Assembly (NCBI RefSeq): GCF_003660445.1
Contig: NZ_QZVQ01000002.1
Span: 372,001 to 436,000, forward strand
Origin: Croceibacterium ferulae
GTDB lineage: Bacteria > Pseudomonadota > Alphaproteobacteria > Sphingomonadales > Sphingomonadaceae
Length of the DNA: 64,000 bases
Reading direction: 5' to 3'
Positions 60,320 to 64,000 of this stretch are shown here, in pieces (position 1 is the stretch's first letter; each line of letters opens with the position of its first letter). The notes beneath the pieces are model-generated. The model made no database searches and had not been told where the DNA came from. It saw only the letters and a list, made by a program, of their open reading frames with translations. A program made the translations under genes and the position numbers.

Positions 60320-60356
60320 AAGGGGTCGGAACCGGTCGGTTCCGGCCCCTTTTCTT
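60320..60356 (+). terminator. Rho-independent terminator after the TonB receptor
   Basis: A 14-base stem (AAGGGGTCGGAACC with its complement, one G-T wobble) and a 4-base loop are followed by TTTTCTT. It lies 27 bases after the receptor stop. It should stop most read-through into the oxygenase gene, whose ATG is 28 bases further on. Confidence 0.88.
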
Positions 60357-60383
60357 ATGGGGCCATCCGGTCCAGACAGGGGC

Positions 60384-61376
60384 ATGGCCGTCCCGCAGCA
60401 ACCGTCAGACATCGCCACCGAACTTGCGCAACGCGGCGCGGTGGATCAGGCCTACGCCGTGTTGAGCCGCGCGGTGGAAGATGGCGATGCCACCGCCGCC
60501 ATGCTGCTGGCAGGCTGGCGCATGGCCGGCACGCTGATCCGGCGCGACCTGGCGGCGGCCCGGGAACTGTACGGCCTCGCGGCTGCGCTGGGCGCCGATG
60601 AAGCGGAGCCGGTGTTCATCGCCCTGCTCGCCAACGGCGCCGGCGGAACACCTCGCGACTGGACCCGCGCCCTCACCCTGCTGCGCCGGCGCGCCGTCCG
60701 CGATCCCCTGGCCCGGCGCCAGGCCGATCTGCTCGACGCCATGGCGCTGGACGGCGATGGCAATCCGCTGAACCGGCCCCCCGTCACCAATCTGCCCGCC
60801 GCCGCGGGCATGTGGCACGCGCCACGCTTCCTGACGGCGGCCGAATGCCGCTATGTCACCGATCGCGCCGCCCCGATGCTGCAGCCGGCGACCGTCGTCG
60901 ATCCACAGACCGGGGCCATGGTCCAGCACCCGGTGCGCCGGGCTCATGCCACCAGCTTCCCCTTCGTGCAGGAGGACATGGTGATCCATGCGCTCAACCG
61001 GCGGATTGCCGCCGCCGCCGGTCACGCGGTCGATCATGGGGAGCCGCTGCAGGTGCTGGGCTATGGCCCCGGACACGAATACCGGCTGCATTCGGACGCC
61101 CTGCCACCCGGCGGAAACCAGCGCGTCTCCACCGTCCTGATCGTGCTCAAGGCCGACTTCACCGGCGGCGCGACTACCTTTCCCAAGCTCGGCTATGAAT
61201 GGCGGGGCAAGCTGGGGGAGGCGCTGCACTTCCCCTGCCTGGATGCAGCCGGCCAGCCGGACCAGAGAATGTGGCATGCCGGCCTGCCGGTGGCGCAAGG
61301 CGTGAAGCTGATCGCCTCGCGCTGGATCCGGGCCGCCCCGCTGGACCTTGCGGGTCCGCTGGGACGACCCTTCTGA
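60384..61376 (+). CDS. Sel1-repeat/prolyl 4-hydroxylase-like 2OG-Fe(II) oxygenase
   Basis: 330 residues from the ATG at 60384; an ATG at 60357 overlaps the terminator tail. The N-terminal 125 residues look like Sel1/TPR-type helical repeats (AARELYGLAAALGADEAEPV). The C-terminal part is a prolyl 4-hydroxylase-type double-stranded helix: GYGPGHEYRLHSDALPPGG supplies His236 and Asp238, His298 (MWHAGLPV) is the third iron ligand, and Lys308 (GVKLIASRW) should bind 2-oxoglutarate. It probably hydroxylates a peptide or small substrate in the cytoplasm. Its place after a TonB receptor suggests a shared role in iron or nutrient uptake. Confidence 0.84.
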   Translation: MAVPQQPSDIATELAQRGAVDQAYAVLSRAVEDGDATAAMLLAGWRMAGTLIRRDLAAARELYGLAAALGADEAEPVFIALLANGAGGTPRDWTRALTLLRRRAVRDPLARRQADLLDAMALDGDGNPLNRPPVTNLPAAAGMWHAPRFLTAAECRYVTDRAAPMLQPATVVDPQTGAMVQHPVRRAHATSFPFVQEDMVIHALNRRIAAAAGHAVDHGEPLQVLGYGPGHEYRLHSDALPPGGNQRVSTVLIVLKADFTGGATTFPKLGYEWRGKLGEALHFPCLDAAGQPDQRMWHAGLPVAQGVKLIASRWIRAAPLDLAGPLGRPF

Positions 61377-61382
61377 CGAGCT

Positions 61383-63962
<2,580 letters not shown>

Positions 63963-64000
63963 GCCTGCCCTTGCTCCCCAGCGATGATGATAGGGTGAAA

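Overview
The window is a gene-dense, high-G+C chromosomal segment from an alphaproteobacterium, most probably a member of the Sphingomonadales (Erythrobacteraceae or a close relative). This is inferred from the gene set and its order: an argS-SPOR-nagZ-scpA-scpB-tatA-tatB-tatC run, an ATP12-type F1-ATPase assembly chaperone, a TIGR02186/Alph_Pro_TM protein, a four-gene MlaE/F/D/lipoprotein transporter arranged like Sphingobium linKLMN, and a large TonB-dependent receptor. No transposase, integrase, prophage module or CRISPR array is visible. Most neighbouring genes are joined by 4-base ATGA or GTGA overlaps, and these junctions were used to choose many starts.

Layout. 1-1.7 kb: 5' part of gcvT diverging from an Lrp/AsnC regulator. 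1.75-9.7 kb: a YihY membrane protein diverging from tamA-tamB and a small lipoprotein. 9.8-12.9 kb: crcB, an RluA-type pseudouridine synthase, a HAD phosphatase, a small membrane protein and an ATP12 chaperone. 12.9-16.5 kb: Mla/LinKLMN-like lipid transporter (minus). 16.6-20 kb: valS and queE. 20-23.4 kb: HerA-like ATPase, TIGR02186 protein and TauE/SafE exporter. 23.4-26.2 kb: an NfrB-like processive glycosyltransferase coupled to a predicted beta-barrel partner. 26.3-28.5 kb: nhaA, two small proteins and tRNA-Leu(UAG). 28.5-33.8 kb: tig, clpP and clpX, interrupted by a divergent MerR / glutaredoxin-MauE pair with a mer-type promoter. 34-42.6 kb: a long minus-strand run (argS, SPOR protein, cytochrome b561, nagZ, scpA, scpB, tatA, tatB, tatC, mtgA, CDF efflux pump). 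42.6-45.7 kb: a lipoprotein, then ispH-thrB-rnhA. 45.8-49 kb: a short accessory-looking stretch (HTH protein, inverted pair of palindromic repeats, orphan lipoprotein), then an FAD oxidoreductase and an alpha/beta hydrolase. 49-56.2 kb: a Tad/Flp pilus locus (cpaA, cpaB, cpaC, cpaD, cpaE, tadB, tadC) that has no cpaF motor gene at the place where it normally lies. 56.2-61.4 kb: a MarR regulator, a TonB-dependent receptor and a Sel1/prolyl-4-hydroxylase-like 2OG-Fe(II) oxygenase. 61.4-64 kb: clpB.

Themes. Many of the genes build or maintain the envelope: TamAB translocation, Mla-type lipid transport, Tat export, peptidoglycan synthesis and recycling (MtgA, NagZ, SPOR), exopolysaccharide (NfrB-like) and Tad pili. 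A second theme is proteostasis (Tig, ClpP, ClpX, ClpB). The observations most worth following are the MerR-controlled glutaredoxin-MauE fusion, the NfrB-like synthase with its small barrel partner, the Tad locus without CpaF, and the receptor-oxygenase pair.
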